From Macrostomum hystrix (Eukaryota > Platyhelminthes > Macrostomidae): 64,000 nucleotides of DNA. The position numbers were made by a program, and so were the translations under genes. Location of the stretch: positions 2,633,501 through 2,697,500 of the forward strand of contig CATNEN010000037.1 of NCBI GenBank assembly GCA_950097015.1, read 5' to 3'. Positions within the stretch are counted from its first letter, which is position 1, and the number at the start of each line of letters is the position of its first letter. The notes below the pieces were generated by a model. It had not been told where the DNA came from. It saw nothing but the letters and a program-made list of their open reading frames with translations, and ran no database searches. Below, in pieces: positions 36,701-48,800 of the stretch.

Positions 36701-38769
36701 ACAGTCATTTGCGATAGCTTAATGACAGTGGGATAAGGCAAGAGAGTGGGTATAGCACTCAAGGGTTTGTCAGCGAGTGACGGGAAACATAACAGGAGAT
36801 CACACTCCATTGAAAGTACGAAACAGCACTACCACAGACATCTAAACATGACTAAAATATAGACAATTCTTTAATTTACCATTCGATTTGTTTAAAGTTT
36901 TTCATTTCAGCATTTTCAAGTGAATTTCAGGAAAAATGTGTCGCTCAGATAAATTTATGACTAAGGCAGAGAGGAGAGAAACCGAGAGACAATGGCAGTA
37001 ACAACGAGAGATATAGAGATAGAGATAGAGACAGAGATAGACAGAGGTAGAGACAAAGACATATAGAGACAGAGACAGACATAGGTAGAGATAGAGATAG
37101 ACAGAGGCAGACAGAGATAGAGACAATGACAGATAGAGACAGAGACAGAGATAGAGGCAGAGACAGAGACATAGACAGAGACAGAGACTGAGATAGAGAT
37201 AGAGACTGAGATGGATAGAGATAGAGACAAAGACAGACAGACAGAGACAGAGACAGAGACAGAGACTGAGATAGAGATAGAGACTGAGATGGATAGAGAT
37301 AGAGACTGAGATGGATAGAGATAGAGACTGAGATGGATAGAGATAGAGACTGAGATAGATAGAGATAGAGACAAAGACAGACAGAGACAGAGACAGAGAC
37401 AGAGACAGAGACTGAGATAGAGATAGAGACTGAGATGGATAGAGATAGAGACTGAGATGGATAGAGATAGAGACTGAGATGGATAGAGATAGAGACTGAG
37501 ATGGATAGAGATAGAGACAAAGACAGACAGAGACAGAGACAGAGACAGAGACAGAGACTGAGATAGAGATAGAGACTGAGATGGATAGAGATAGAGACTG
37601 AGATGGATAGAAATAGAGACTGAGATGGATAGAGATAGAGACTGAGATGGATAGAGATAGAGACAAAGACAGACAGAGACAGAGACAGAGACAGAGACTG
37701 AGATAGAGATAGAGACTGAGATGGATAGAGATAGAGACTGAGATGGATAGAGATAGAGACTGAGATGGATAGAGATAGAGACTGAGATGGATAGAGATAG
37801 AGACTGAGATGGATAGAGATAGAGACAAAGACAGACAGAGACAGAGACAGAGACAGAGACATAGACAGAGACATAGACAGAGACAGAGACTGAGATAGAG
37901 ATAGAGACTGAGATGGATAGAGATAGAGACTGAGATGGATAGAGATAGAGACAAAGACAGACAGAGACAGAGACAGAGACAGAGACAGAGACATAGACAG
38001 AGACAGAGACTGAGATAGAGATAGAGACTGAGATGGATAGAGATAGAGACTGAGATGGATAGAGATAGAGACAAAGACAGACAGAGACAGAGACAGAGAC
38101 AGAGACAGAGACAGAGATATCAGGTAGCTACCCTATCTACCGGTCATCTACTCACTGTCAGGTGCACATTCTTTATATTCCTATCTGAGCAAGGGGATTA
38201 AGAAAATCATGCGGCTCTATGGTTAGGCTTGGAGCACAGGGGCAAGGGAAGGGGAGGAATTCAGATAGCGGAAGCAGATCAGTTTTCAATGCCTGGGAAA
38301 TCCGCATATTGTGGGGCGCGCCGCGCGCTTCGATAATCCAGGCATCGAGGGATCGCGCTGAGAATGACCCAAAGAACATGCAGAACGATAAGGCGGACTG
38401 CAGCACTGGATGGCACATTGCACTGATACCACATGGATGCGATATCTGTAGCGGCACGGTTATGGGATTATGGGAAGCGGGCGACAGACAGTGGGCACAA
38501 ACACGCAGCAATTAAATTCTTTTGCACACAAATTGCGGCCGATTAAAACAAGATAATAGATAAGACAAAGACTGATAGAGAGCGGCTGGCAGGGTGGGCG
38601 AGGGCGTACACTGCTGCTGTACAGATGACGCCGGCCCACCGAGGACATCGACTCCCCGATGGAAGGAGGGTGCGGCGTCACGTCCAGACTCCGACTTCGC
38701 GGCTGATGCTGCTCAAAGTGATGCGTGATCATTAGCCTTGGCGGCGGCTGAACGCTGGCCTGCCAGCGA

Positions 38770-38810
<41 letters not shown>

Positions 38811-41800
38811 ATGATGCTGGTGCAGATGTAGCAGTCTTTGTCGACCTCTGTAGTCCTCTTGAGTAGGCTCCACTGCCGCATCCGCAGCTGAAGCGCTGTT
38901 CTCATCCGTGTCAGCTGATGTAGTCACAATGACTGGCACTGATAGCGAGTGCTGCGGCGGCTGATGCACCCGCAGACAGTCCGGATGGGCGCCGAGGGAG
39001 CCGGTTTTGATGCGCGAACCGGCAGCGGCTCCCGTGTCTGAGCCGCCAGCCACGGAGGACGAGGCGCTCGACTGCCAGGTCGGGGATTGAGCGCACAGAT
39101 CGAGGGGGCGGCTGGCTTGTTAGACAGGATGCAAAGCCATTGTGGCATGCTACACTCGCGGATTCTTAACTTGCTTCAGCATTCTCAAAAATATTGGCTC
39201 CGGCTTTGTGCTAAATGCAAGGCTACACATGAGCAGTGCTTTGCATTGACGCGAATAACTAACAAATGCAGCTAAACTGAGAGGTTGTTTAAAAACATGC
39301 TTATTTACTGCTTATTTACTGACTAATTAGTTATGTTTAAAAAGCGAAACTAAAAATGAAGATGCAGGTAAAAAACAACACAGTTAAAAGTGCGTCAGTG
39401 GAGAAATAAAACTATAATCTCATTATCATATTTTTTAGCCTTCTCTTCTCCAAGCAAAATTCCTGCAGAAATAATAAATATGCGAACTTAAAAGGATTGA
39501 TACATGATAAGTTGTAGCTACTCATTAGAGCAGTTTGTCACTGATCTGCAAGGAATCGACTAGCTATGTCTTCAAGCGGTGAGTACTTTTGCTTCATTCA
39601 CAAATAACTGTGCGTGCGATTGGCCAACTAAAACACAGAACACTCACTGGCGGGCCGCTAACGCTGAAGACATCCGTTGCTGAGCCTTTCCGAGGACTGG
39701 CCCGCAGGCTAAATGACGGACTGCTGCCAGCTTTGCCCATCTTCACCACCGGGTCCTCGCCTACGGTGTGAAAGCGATCGGCTGAGGTTAATGACTGGGT
39801 TGCCATGGAAACTAATGGTGACGATATATTCAACTGAACATGCAAGTTTACTTGGAAAAAAAAGAAAGAAGAAATAAAAAAGCAGAGCGGCACTCGCAGT
39901 GCTTGAAGGATAAAGAGGAAAACAAAAAAGTGGACAGTCGTGGCCTTATGCCTTGGACAGAAGGAACGAAATGACAACCAATATCTATGATCATGGTCAC
40001 GGAAAAGCATCATTAATACGTACATAGCCGCAGCAGCAGCAGTTCAGTACATGGACAGCGGAACCCTCTAGTACTACAGCTGATGCTGGCACTGATTTAA
40101 TAGCTAGGTAAACTTAAGCAATGCAGAGTTAATTTCCTTGATAAAAGAACACAAATTGTTCCTGTGTAGTCGGGAATCGAACATTCGACCTTCAAGTCAT
40201 GAGTCCGACACTCTAACCACTAGGCTACAATTCCCCCACTTCATGTGTTTTCCTGACCAATTAGAATGCGGAGTGAGGTTGTTGACTCTTGTTTATATAG
40301 AGATCGCCCATAGATTGTCATCCAGCATTCCAAAAAGTTTAAGTTACTCTTATTGGAGAGTGTATGCTCTCGAGCTCAGCTCAATTTGGCCACATATAGC
40401 CGTTGCTATGTGCAATCTATTGAGAATTGGCTTCAAGGAATTGTAGGCAGATAAAAAATCCAATTCTGAGTGAACAGTTAGCTTGTTTAAAGCAATATGA
40501 AGAGACCATTTATCATTGAACAGAACAAGTGACTAATGTTCTTTTTGACATACTAAAATAGGCAGCAATGTTCTGTATACATAGTCTAAGAAACTCAATT
40601 GGGCAAAATGTTGGATTGTTGAACTAAATTGTTAGGGCCAATCCCCCTATTGATGTCGATTTCACAAGTTACCAACTTGATTGACAGTTACTGCCTAGGG
40701 CGTCAAGCAAATTTGGAATTAAGCAAGCCAATGCTAGATGGCCTTCTCTTCACTTCAACACCTCAGAGTAACAAGTTCATTCCTTTTCCATCACTCTGGC
40801 CTGCAAATGAACTCACTGACGCTAGTCAAATATGCACTTTTCTTTGGATTGAGGACAAACAAATGAACCATTAGTCCACTGAGCATCACATGTAGATGTA
40901 TTGAGATCGCAGTTCATACTGGTTTTACCTTGGACAAAGAGATTGTCTTTCAACCATCCATAATGCCAAAGCTCCATCCATAACGACAGAGAAACTAACT
41001 CCTTTATGAAACAAGGCTGGTACAGGTTTTCCACATTTTTTCCATCGAAAAAAAAGTTGAAAAGGCCTTCTCGTCATGTGTATAGTAGAGACCCTGCTGG
41101 AGAGCAACTTAATTGAGCAGTGCTCTGTTGCCACACGAACTATAACGCTGAGCTAAGCGAAAATAACTTGGCTTGGACACAAATCGATGATTGAACCCAA
41201 TAGTTGAAACCAATGGAAGCATTGCGGAGACCTTCACAGACCAAGCTAAGTATCAGATTGGCACACTTCATTTCCGAGAGGAAGTTCATGGAGTCCTGTG
41301 TTTCTTCTGCTGCAGCTTCTCGCGTCCTCTCGCTCTTGCTGCGCAGACTTACAAAGAGAGAAGGTTCTATAAAAATTCAAAGCCAAACGACACGACCCAT
41401 CGGTGTGTGCATGTGTTCGTCGGCTTTAGCGGTACCATCCGAAGTCGAGAAAGAGGCTCAGAGATCAGTATTAGATGGTAGTTTATCGAGGGACTTATTG
41501 AAATTACACAAAGGTCATTTTAACTTCCTGAGCAGATGGGGGAAGATTAGAGTAAATAGAAATTGCTCGTCTTCGCTTGACAAAGAGCATCGTCGGTACT
41601 ATAGAGAGGCCACATTGTCTAGGGATTAAATAAGACTGCAATCTGCCACGCCCTGTCGCTGTCTTGTGCTTAGCGGTGATTCTTCAGTTAAATGTGAAAC
41701 GCCACGAGGCAAGGAAAATGCCGGTTTCGTTTGTAAAACGAGTCAGATGGTCTTCTGTCTCGTTTATAATGGACCCTCAAATCTCTACTGTGTGAGCTGA

Positions 41801-44126
41801 TGCCGTGCGCGGTCATTTCTGATTGGCTGTGCCACGCATGAGGTCTTGGGGTTGACGCTTCTCAGAGGAGACTTTGAGCTCGAGATTACTCTCCGGCTGT
41901 ATAATATCTGCTGGACCTACAGCATCTGTAGAATTTTTGCTTTTCAACGAGCTGGACTCAGCAAAACCGAATTCGATCGGAATTTCAAGACGGAAGATTT
42001 CCGGAATTTACGACATACTTCGGATTCGGCAAATAACCGAAAATGCTGAGGACCGCTCTCTGTGCGGCTATCCTGATTGGGATCCTCTGCAAGGTTCATG
42101 CAGAAGAGTTGCGTCAGGAATACCAGCATTTGGTTGAGTCCGGCGAAGATCTGGAAGGGCTTAAGAGGTTCTCCTCGCCTGGAACCTACGACTGGAAGAA
42201 GAAGCGGTTCTCCTCTCCTGGAACCTACGACTGGAAGAAGAAGCGGTTCTCCTCTCCTGGAACCTACGACTGGAAGAAGAAGCGGTTCTCCTCTCCTGGA
42301 ACCTACGACTGGAAGAAGAAGCGGTTCTCCTCTCCTGGAACCTACGACTGGAAGAAGAAGCGGTTCTCCTCTCCTGGAACCTACGACTGGAAGAAGAAGC
42401 GGTTCTCCTCTCCTGGAACCTACGACTGGAAGAAGAAGCGGTTCTCATCTCCTGGAACCTACGACTGGAAGAAGAAGCGGTTCTCCTCTCCTGGGACATA
42501 CGACTGGAAGAAGAAGCGGTTCTCCTCTCCTGGGACATACGACTGGAAGAAGAAGCGGTTCTCCTCTCCTGGGACATACGACTGGAAGAAGAAGCGGTTC
42601 TCTACTGACGAAAACTGACGAAACTGGCGAATAAGAGCATTGTGATCGCAGAAGAAAGAGCTCGTTTAAATACGTTTTCCACGCCCAGGTGTATCAGCAA
42701 CAACAATTACACAAGATCTCATATGCACAACTAAACTAAAAGTAGGGCCACTGCAAAATTGCAGAACTGTCTCTGAAAAGTGTCTAGCTTTTTTTGCTTT
42801 TTGCGAAGCTCACCAATATTGAGCGATCTACGATAGTACGCCCGCACAAACGCATGAAATGAAATGGACCAACCTGAAACACACACATGCCGAGGGATAG
42901 CTTGGTTATTGCCAATAAATGTTTGCTCTGCTGAAATAAATCCCGACTCTGTGAGCACACCGCCCACACTGAGCTGTCATCACTCACTGCTCGTGAGCCG
43001 CACATTTGACGTGTTTGCCTTTTATACTCCGCAGCCATTCTCCAGTGGGAACAATGTGCCATGCCCATCCATTCTCTCTTTCGCCTTATTTTGTGATATC
43101 GGAAGAAATCTTGATTGGCAAAAGTTTAGTTGACCAAATAAATTATAACCAAGTGCGGCATGCAACAACTCCTGATGAGCCCGCTTTTATTTTAACTACC
43201 CAGCTAAACCGCAGAGAGTGTTCCAGGAACACAAGCTTGGCTAGTAACCTGTTTAGAAGCCCGAGGGAGCGAGAGACATTGATTGTTTCTGCCCCGAGTA
43301 TCCCCAATCAATGAAGAACAATAATTATTGATCAAGAAGACGCAAAAAGGAAGAAAACAGAAAAAACATGACAAGGAACGACGCATAAGTACACAAGGAC
43401 AGAAGCAGAATGTGTGCAAATATTAAACAAAATGTGCATTTAGGCATGCAGCGAATACTAGAAACGAAAAGGGAAACTTATAAAGAATAGCATTATTGCA
43501 AATCAACTTAAGGAAGTGTTGCATTGTTTCCATCAAGCAAGATGTTTCTGTTACCCAATCTATTTGATTCCGATAAATTATCAATCATCAATCAAAGCTC
43601 TTTAAGAGGCCTAGTTTCAGATGCATGCAGCTTTCGTGCAAGCCAAGACCAAATCAATGCGGCCTTACTGGCGTACCGAGGCAAATACTAAAGGCAGCTT
43701 TGACTTTTATTTCTTGTTGGCTTCAATGCCAAGTAGCTGGCGGTGTCAGGAACTAGTCTGCAACAAATTAAGATACTTTTTCTAGAACTAGCTATTTTCT
43801 ACCAGGACTGTGGCCCATTATGGCTTGACAATGGCTGGATAACTACTAAATATTTAGCTTTCCAGCCGGCGCACCTGAGTCACACAGACGGCTGGGACTC
43901 AGGGTGCCGTGGCTGGGCCTCCGTGTCACATTGTCATCCGATGTCTGCCTGGTGAGGGAGCTGCGCCTGTGCGAGTCGCGATAGCGTGATATCGCGTTGC
44001 TAATATCGCCGGCCCTGCTGGCCTCCAGAATTTTGGAGATGGCCTCGATGCGTTTGCTCAGCGGAATGTCTGACAGGTCTGCGAAGGTGGTGATTGCTCG
44101 CTTGATTGCCTCGTTGAATGGTCTCT
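33768..44126 (-). CDS. Ser/Arg-rich C-terminal exons of the SCYL2-like gene (tentative)
   Basis: Exons 43875-44126, 39648-39781 and 39071 down to about 38640 continue the SCYL2-like gene in matching phases (1, 1 and 0). They encode a low-complexity tail with a helical stretch ([15 protein letters not shown]), His8 and Gln7 runs, and repeated basophilic sites (RRSSL, RRPSH, RSRSLD). Further phase-compatible coding pieces lie at 34218-about 34480 ([10 protein letters not shown] and, in a second frame, RRHSV) and 33768-33830 ([12 protein letters not shown]); the frame of the first is ambiguous. The shared RRxS motif argues for one protein, and such sites suit PKA-type kinases (inference). The end of the 39071 exon and the stop codon are unresolved. 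It could instead be a separate downstream gene. Confidence 0.55.
33895..34197. repeat. Minisatellite, 15-21-bp unit
   Basis: Units such as CCCAGATCCCACTCCTTCTTC lie between two small exons, starting about 20 bases after the donor at 34217 in the gene's sense direction. Confidence 0.93.
35075..36215. repeat. Hexanucleotide-based satellite (GAGACA family), about 1.1 kb
   Basis: Purine-rich on the plus strand. GAGACA, GAGATA and longer units with AGAATGAGACAGA and GTGGCAGA recur in a higher-order pattern of about 50 bp. Long frames on both strands are an artefact of the repeat. Confidence 0.95.
36960..38120. repeat. Second hexanucleotide satellite (GAGACA/GAGATA/GATGGA), about 1.15 kb
   Basis: Same orientation and base composition as 35075-36215 but different higher-order units (GACTGAGATGGATAGAGATA). 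About 750 bases of unique sequence separate the two. Confidence 0.95.
40105..40240 (-). mobile_element. tRNA-derived SINE, family B
   Basis: The minus strand has a tRNA-like head: TAGCCTAGTGGTTAGAGTG (A-box region), GACTCATGACTTGAAGG, then GTTCGATTCCCGAC (B-box). This is followed by ACAAATTGT and GCATTGCTTAAGTT-like body sequence also present at 45285-45560. Acceptor and T stems do not pair, so it is not a functional tRNA. Confidence 0.75.
40241..42042. other. Intron/intergenic DNA upstream of the peptide precursor
   Basis: No supported frame. It contains the presumed promoter of the 42043 gene. The region 41850-42040 has open plus frames without recognised features. Confidence 0.45.
42043..42618 (+). 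CDS. Secreted repeat-peptide (putative neuropeptide) precursor
   Basis: 191 residues in one exon. The start gives a signal peptide ([20 protein letters not shown], cleavage likely after the final Ala), then an acidic spacer to residue 41, then eleven head-to-tail units of 13 residues: [13 protein letters not shown]. The end is RFSTDEN. Every unit is bounded by KKKR, a prohormone-convertase site. Trimming of basic residues would release eleven identical nonapeptides FSSPGTYDW. There is no Gly before the basic site, so no C-terminal amidation. I do not recognise the mature peptide. The gene sits on the opposite strand inside a 4.1-kb intron of the SCYL2-like gene. A secreted antimicrobial or structural peptide is an alternative. 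Confidence 0.82.
   Translation: MLRTALCAAILIGILCKVHAEELRQEYQHLVESGEDLEGLKRFSSPGTYDWKKKRFSSPGTYDWKKKRFSSPGTYDWKKKRFSSPGTYDWKKKRFSSPGTYDWKKKRFSSPGTYDWKKKRFSSPGTYDWKKKRFSSPGTYDWKKKRFSSPGTYDWKKKRFSSPGTYDWKKKRFSSPGTYDWKKKRFSTDEN
42165..42600 (+). repeat. 39-bp coding tandem repeat of the peptide precursor
   Basis: Eleven units are almost identical in DNA. The first differs at CTCGCCT, the eighth has TCA for TCC, and the last three share GGGACATAC. This indicates recent unit duplication or homogenisation rather than old conserved repeats. Confidence 0.95.
42619..43874. other. Downstream flank of the peptide gene, inside the host intron
   Basis: AATAAA-like signals occur near 42916 and 42937. No other coding sequence is supported. 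Confidence 0.45.
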
Positions 44127-44204
44127 CTTATAACGAACTTAACTCATGGCCCTTGCCATTTTCCATTGTATAAGATTTAACGGGCGGTACTAACAGCTGC
44201 GTAA

Positions 44205-44525
44205 TTCCTTTTCCCGATATAACCTCACTCCGTCAGCCACCTCACTCCCTTTCCTGACCCCCACCTCACTCGTTTTACTGACAGTCACCTCATTCCCTTT
44301 CCTGACCACCACTTAACTCCCTTTCCTGACCGCCACCTCACTCGTTTTACTGACAGTCACCCCATTCCCTTTCCTGACCACCACTTCACTCCCTTTCCTG
44401 ATTGCCACCTCACTCCCTTTACTGACAGCCCACCTCGCTCCCTTTACTGACAACCCACCTCACTCCCTTTACTGATACCCACCTCGCCCCCTTTACTGAC
44501 AGCTACCTGACAGCCAGTTCACTCC
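44205..44525. repeat. Minisatellite, about 24-bp unit, about 13 diverged copies
   Basis: Units like CACCTCACTCCCTTTCCTGA, in an SCYL2-like gene intron close to the 44126 acceptor. Copies are more diverged than in the other arrays. Confidence 0.85.
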
Positions 44526-45284
44526 CTAGATAGCTACCCAACTCCATTGACAACTATCTCTCCCATCGCTCCCATCCAGGTAGGTAGCAATGTACAATCC
44601 ACTGCCTTGGCAGCCAGCTCATCTTTTACTGTAACCGACATATATCCAATCTTCAGTGATATTTTTCAGATTTATTTTTTAATACGCATTCGAACAAATT
44701 CAAATTCAAATTCAATCAGACTCGCTTGTACAATCAGGGCTGTTATAACAATTGCGATTAGTAATTACGACTAGCATAACCATATTTCGACCGGTGCGCG
44801 ATCTATGCTAGACAAACGAGGTGGACCGAAGAGTGCCAGGCGCGAGCGCGAGCACACGGCTTGGGGAGAGTCATAAATCATTGAACAGTTTTGTGTGCTC
44901 AGTCGGAGGCCCCTTTTTAAACTCAGCTTTTACAGTGCTCAATTAATCACGGCTGCTGCGTTGGCGGCGTCCAGACTGTGACAGTTATCAGCCCCGCTGA
45001 TCAATACTCACCAAGATAGCGGCCTTTGTTAGGCTCCACGCACGGTTAATTAGTTTCGCGATAGGTGTAACATCGATATGCATACACGTTAATATAATAC
45101 ATGATAAAAGTTCTGTGCAACGACAGACAAAAGCAAAAAGAACAACTCTGCTTCATTATGAATGCTTCAAGGAAGTACGAAATTTAATCATTATAACACT
45201 GTTAAAAAATAAAGAAACCTAGGTACTGAAGTACTTCTATAGTAATATTATAATAATAATTGATTACACCTGTCCCAATTGGGA

Positions 45285-45560
45285 CACATGCGCAGCCGGC
45301 AGCACAGCCGAAGCTATTGCGCGTCGCATCTGAAGGCTGCGTACAGCTGTTCAGTCCATGGACTGGGCGGCGCCACACACACCCTCAATTACCCCAGCCA
45401 ATTCTAGTACCCATTTAAAAATTAAGTGAACTGAAGCAATGCATAGTTAATTGTCTTGCTAAAGGACACAAATTGTTCCAGTGGAGTCGAGAATCGAAAC
45501 CCCGACCTTCAAGTCGTGAGTCCGACGCTCTAACCACAAGGCTACAAGCTCTCACAAGGC
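45285..45560 (-). mobile_element. tRNA-derived SINE, family B (longest copy)
   Basis: The minus-strand head TAGCCTTGTGGTTAGAGCG...GTTTCGATTCTCGACT is followed by a body also present on the plus strand near 52960-53080 (CATCTGAAGGCTGCGTAC, CTGTTCAGTCCATGGACTGG, CTCAATTACCCCA). It lies in an intron of the SCYL2-like gene. Confidence 0.78.
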
Positions 45561-45864
45561 TACAACCCGGAAACTAAATACTTTTAAAATCTCAAATACC
45601 GTAAGGTTCTTAATTCGGCCAACGTTTCTAAGAAATTTAGCTCGAAAACTACAACGTAATCACGTGATTTGAAAAATGTATCACGTGACTGATCACAAGT
45701 TTCTAGGAAATGTAGAAACTTTGTCATGTAATTGAGCATTTAACTATAATAGTTACAAACGATCTGGTGCTCCCTGATCCATTATTGATTGGAAATATTA
45801 AAAAAGACGAATAGATAAAGCAGATTTAGAGCTGGAAGGGGGAGCTGGAATCTGTTGTTTTTAC

Positions 45865-48800
45865 CTGGATTGGATTGAATGCCAGCCGTAGTCTCGTTGA
45901 GCTTTTTTAGGCGCTCCTTGCGCTGCAGGCCGGAGGAGCTGCGTCGTCGGTGCTGAAACTTGTCGTCGTCGTCGACCATGAGGGTCAGCTCGGACTCGAA
46001 GCTGGGCTGCTGCATGGTGATGAGCGGCGGCCTGGTGTGGCTGGCGAAAAATGTAGAGTCCGTGTGCGCTATATACTACTTTTAGAGTCCAGCAGTAGTT
46101 TCGGACTTTTCCAGATTTTTTTACAGTCGGTATGAAATTTGCCATAATTGATGTCAATATCTGTGCAGATTATTTCGTGTGTGATTCCCAGCTCATCCAT
46201 TCTACTCACCCGGAGTCCTCCATAGAGTCACTGCCATTCACCTCGGTCAGCTTCATCTGGGCCGAACGTCCGTTCTCAAGCCGCGTCCACATCACATTCA
46301 GTGTCTCCATGACAACGCGAAAATCGTCGCGCCTCAGATTAGGATTAACGGTGTAGGGAATCAGGTGCGGCAGTACCTTGGTTGCTATCAGGCTGAATGT
46401 TAAGCCGAAACGCTTGTCAGAAAGCATGTGCTTGTAGATGTCTGTGAAATTTAAATGGGTTGGACGAAAATATGAGTTAGTCTTCGGACCGAATTGCCGT
46501 AAATTCCACTGAGCCAACGGAAGCCAAATATATGGTGTGCATTTTCTGACATGGACTTCTGACAGGTAGGTCGTGAGTTCGAATCTTAGACCGAGGAAGA
46601 CAGCTTTTGCTAGATATTTTTTTATCTTGGGTTAATTTTCAATACAATATCCATCTAAAGCACTTTGTTTAGCTCAAAAGTGTGCTCACGAATCACGGCC
46701 ATGTAGATGTCAGTGTCAGTAAAGTTTATCTCCAGCAGGAATGGTAGGATTTCCTCCAGAATGGTCATTTTATCCAGCCGGTCAATTAGCTGATCGATGC
46801 AGGCCAGCGCATTCACTTGCATCTGATGTTTTGTCGATGTTAAAGAATTACTTATTCTCGCTCTACTGTGAGTAGCATTCTAAGAATATGATTTCTGTAA
46901 GTATTAAATTCAGCTGTTTTTATGCTTCATCAGCTCACGGGAAGCAAGCTGGAGCTGCGGCAGAAGACGGCCTTCGCCTTGGGCAGGATCAGCCGACGCA
47001 TCGTCTGCTCGTCGATGTGGTCCTGCAGCGCCGAGAAGGAACTCAGCGCCGCCTCCTGCGAGGTGAGTGAGGAAAGAATATAAAATATCGGGATCTGGAT
47101 CCCAGATCCCCGATCCCCGATCCCAGATCGCCGATCCCAGATCGCCGATCCCAGATCCCCGATCCCCGATCCCAGATCCCCGATCCTAGATCCCCGATCC
47201 TAGATCCCCGATCCCCGATCCCAGATCCCCGATCCCAGATCCCCGATCCCAGATCCCCGATCCCAGATCCCCGATCCCAGATCCCCGATCCCAGATCCCC
47301 GATCCCAGATCCCCGATCCCAGATCCCCGATCCCAGATCCCCGATCCCAGATCCCCGATCCCAGATCCCCGATCCCAGATCCCCGATCCCAGATCCCCGA
47401 TCCCAGATCCCCGATCCCAGATCCCCGATCCCAGATCCCCGATCCCAGATCCCCGATCCCAGATCCCCGATCCCAGATCCCCGATCCCAGATCCCCGATC
47501 CCAGATCCCCGATCCCAGATCCCCGATCCCAGATCCCCGATCCCAGATCCCCGATCCCAGATCCCCATTCTATAATTCGTGACCCCCATTACAGACCACT
47601 GTCGCTCACCTGTCCTGACGCACTGTTGGACTCCAGGGTGGCAAAAACTAGCGGCAGCAGGTCACCCCTGATGTCCTCATCCGACAGTTTCTCGACCAGG
47701 ACATCCGTGTGCTCCACAATGACCAGGCTAGTCTGAAGTTTTGTTCGTAATAATATATTGCTACTGTTACTGCCATTCTTACCGGCTACTCAGCAGATGT
47801 TGCCAGCCGACTGTAGCGATAAATCACGGCTGATTTGCCGGCTCCCAGTGCACTGTCGCACACATGCTGGACGCTGATAAGAAGGTTAGCCAGCCCCCAC
47901 CACCCCACAGTTTGTGATAGGAAGTCTACCTGGAAAATTCGAAGGGAAATCATAACCAAGGGCAAAGAGATTGAAGCACTCTACTGCTCTGATTTATAGG
48001 CTTTGAAAGTCTGGCGAGTTGGGAGAAAACTGCATGCTGTGCGTGGCTTGCTCGCTCGGGTTGGCAAATTACTTTGTGAGCCTGTTGTACAGGTCTGTAG
48101 TAAGGCTTCAGGAAGCAGGCATAGATGCACAAGAGTGCAGGTTTCTAGGCTGAAATATCGGTTGTCAAGGGGGTGGGTGGCAGAGCGGTCTAACGCGCTT
48201 GCCTCTCGCACCAAGGTCCCTGGACTCGATTCCAAAGCCAGGCCACATTCATTTGGGACGCAGCCGCGGAGAGAATGCTTGGGGGCTTGTCGTGCAATTT
48301 ACGGCCAACCTCCAAGGCACAGTGAGAGTGTACACTCCCTGACGATGAGAAAATGATTGGCAGATCTGCACGCCTGTGAGTGTGTACCTGCGTACAGTAT
48401 CAGTGAAAAGCTTGGAGAGCTACAAAGCATTAAAGTGGGCACCAGGTGTACGGTCGAGTTCGGCGTGAATAGCACAAGAAGAGACGCGGGGAGATCCGGC
48501 CGACTCCGCTTCAAGCAGAAATTACAAGTCACCATTGAAGTCTCTGAGGCGGAGGCCTTTTAGTTTAGAAAAAATAAGAATTTCGCAGCTATATAGACTC
48601 AAAGACTGAGCGGCTGAGGCCAGGCAGCAGCGGGAATGGGCGGAGGTGCTTTAACGAGGGCCCGGCCGGGTGATCTTGTCTGCTTGCAAAGGCAGGCCTT
48701 ATAATTGTAAGCTGAAAATAATATGCGCAGGGTAGGCCTGTCCTGAAAACCTATGCTAAGTGCTGAGCTGCTCACTATTGTAGCGTAGACTCTAGATGCG

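Noticed and set aside
34934-38074. Long Ser/Leu/Val frames (up to 491 codons) and Arg/Asp frames on the other strand
   Set aside because: Products of the GAGACA satellite; no start context, domain or splice support.
40150-40235. Functional tRNA gene (CAT anticodon-like loop)
   Set aside because: Acceptor and T stems do not pair, and the flanks match SINE body sequence seen elsewhere.
42161-42577. Antisense frame with [12 protein letters not shown] repeats
   Set aside because: Shadow of the 39-bp coding repeat; no signal peptide or termini of its own.
47200-47589. Frame of repeated GSGIGDLGSGIWDR
   Set aside because: Result of the 14-bp repeat, lies within an intron.
48165-48240. Functional tRNA-Leu gene
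   Set aside because: A/B boxes are recognisable, but it is followed by a repeated SINE body and the cloverleaf is incomplete.
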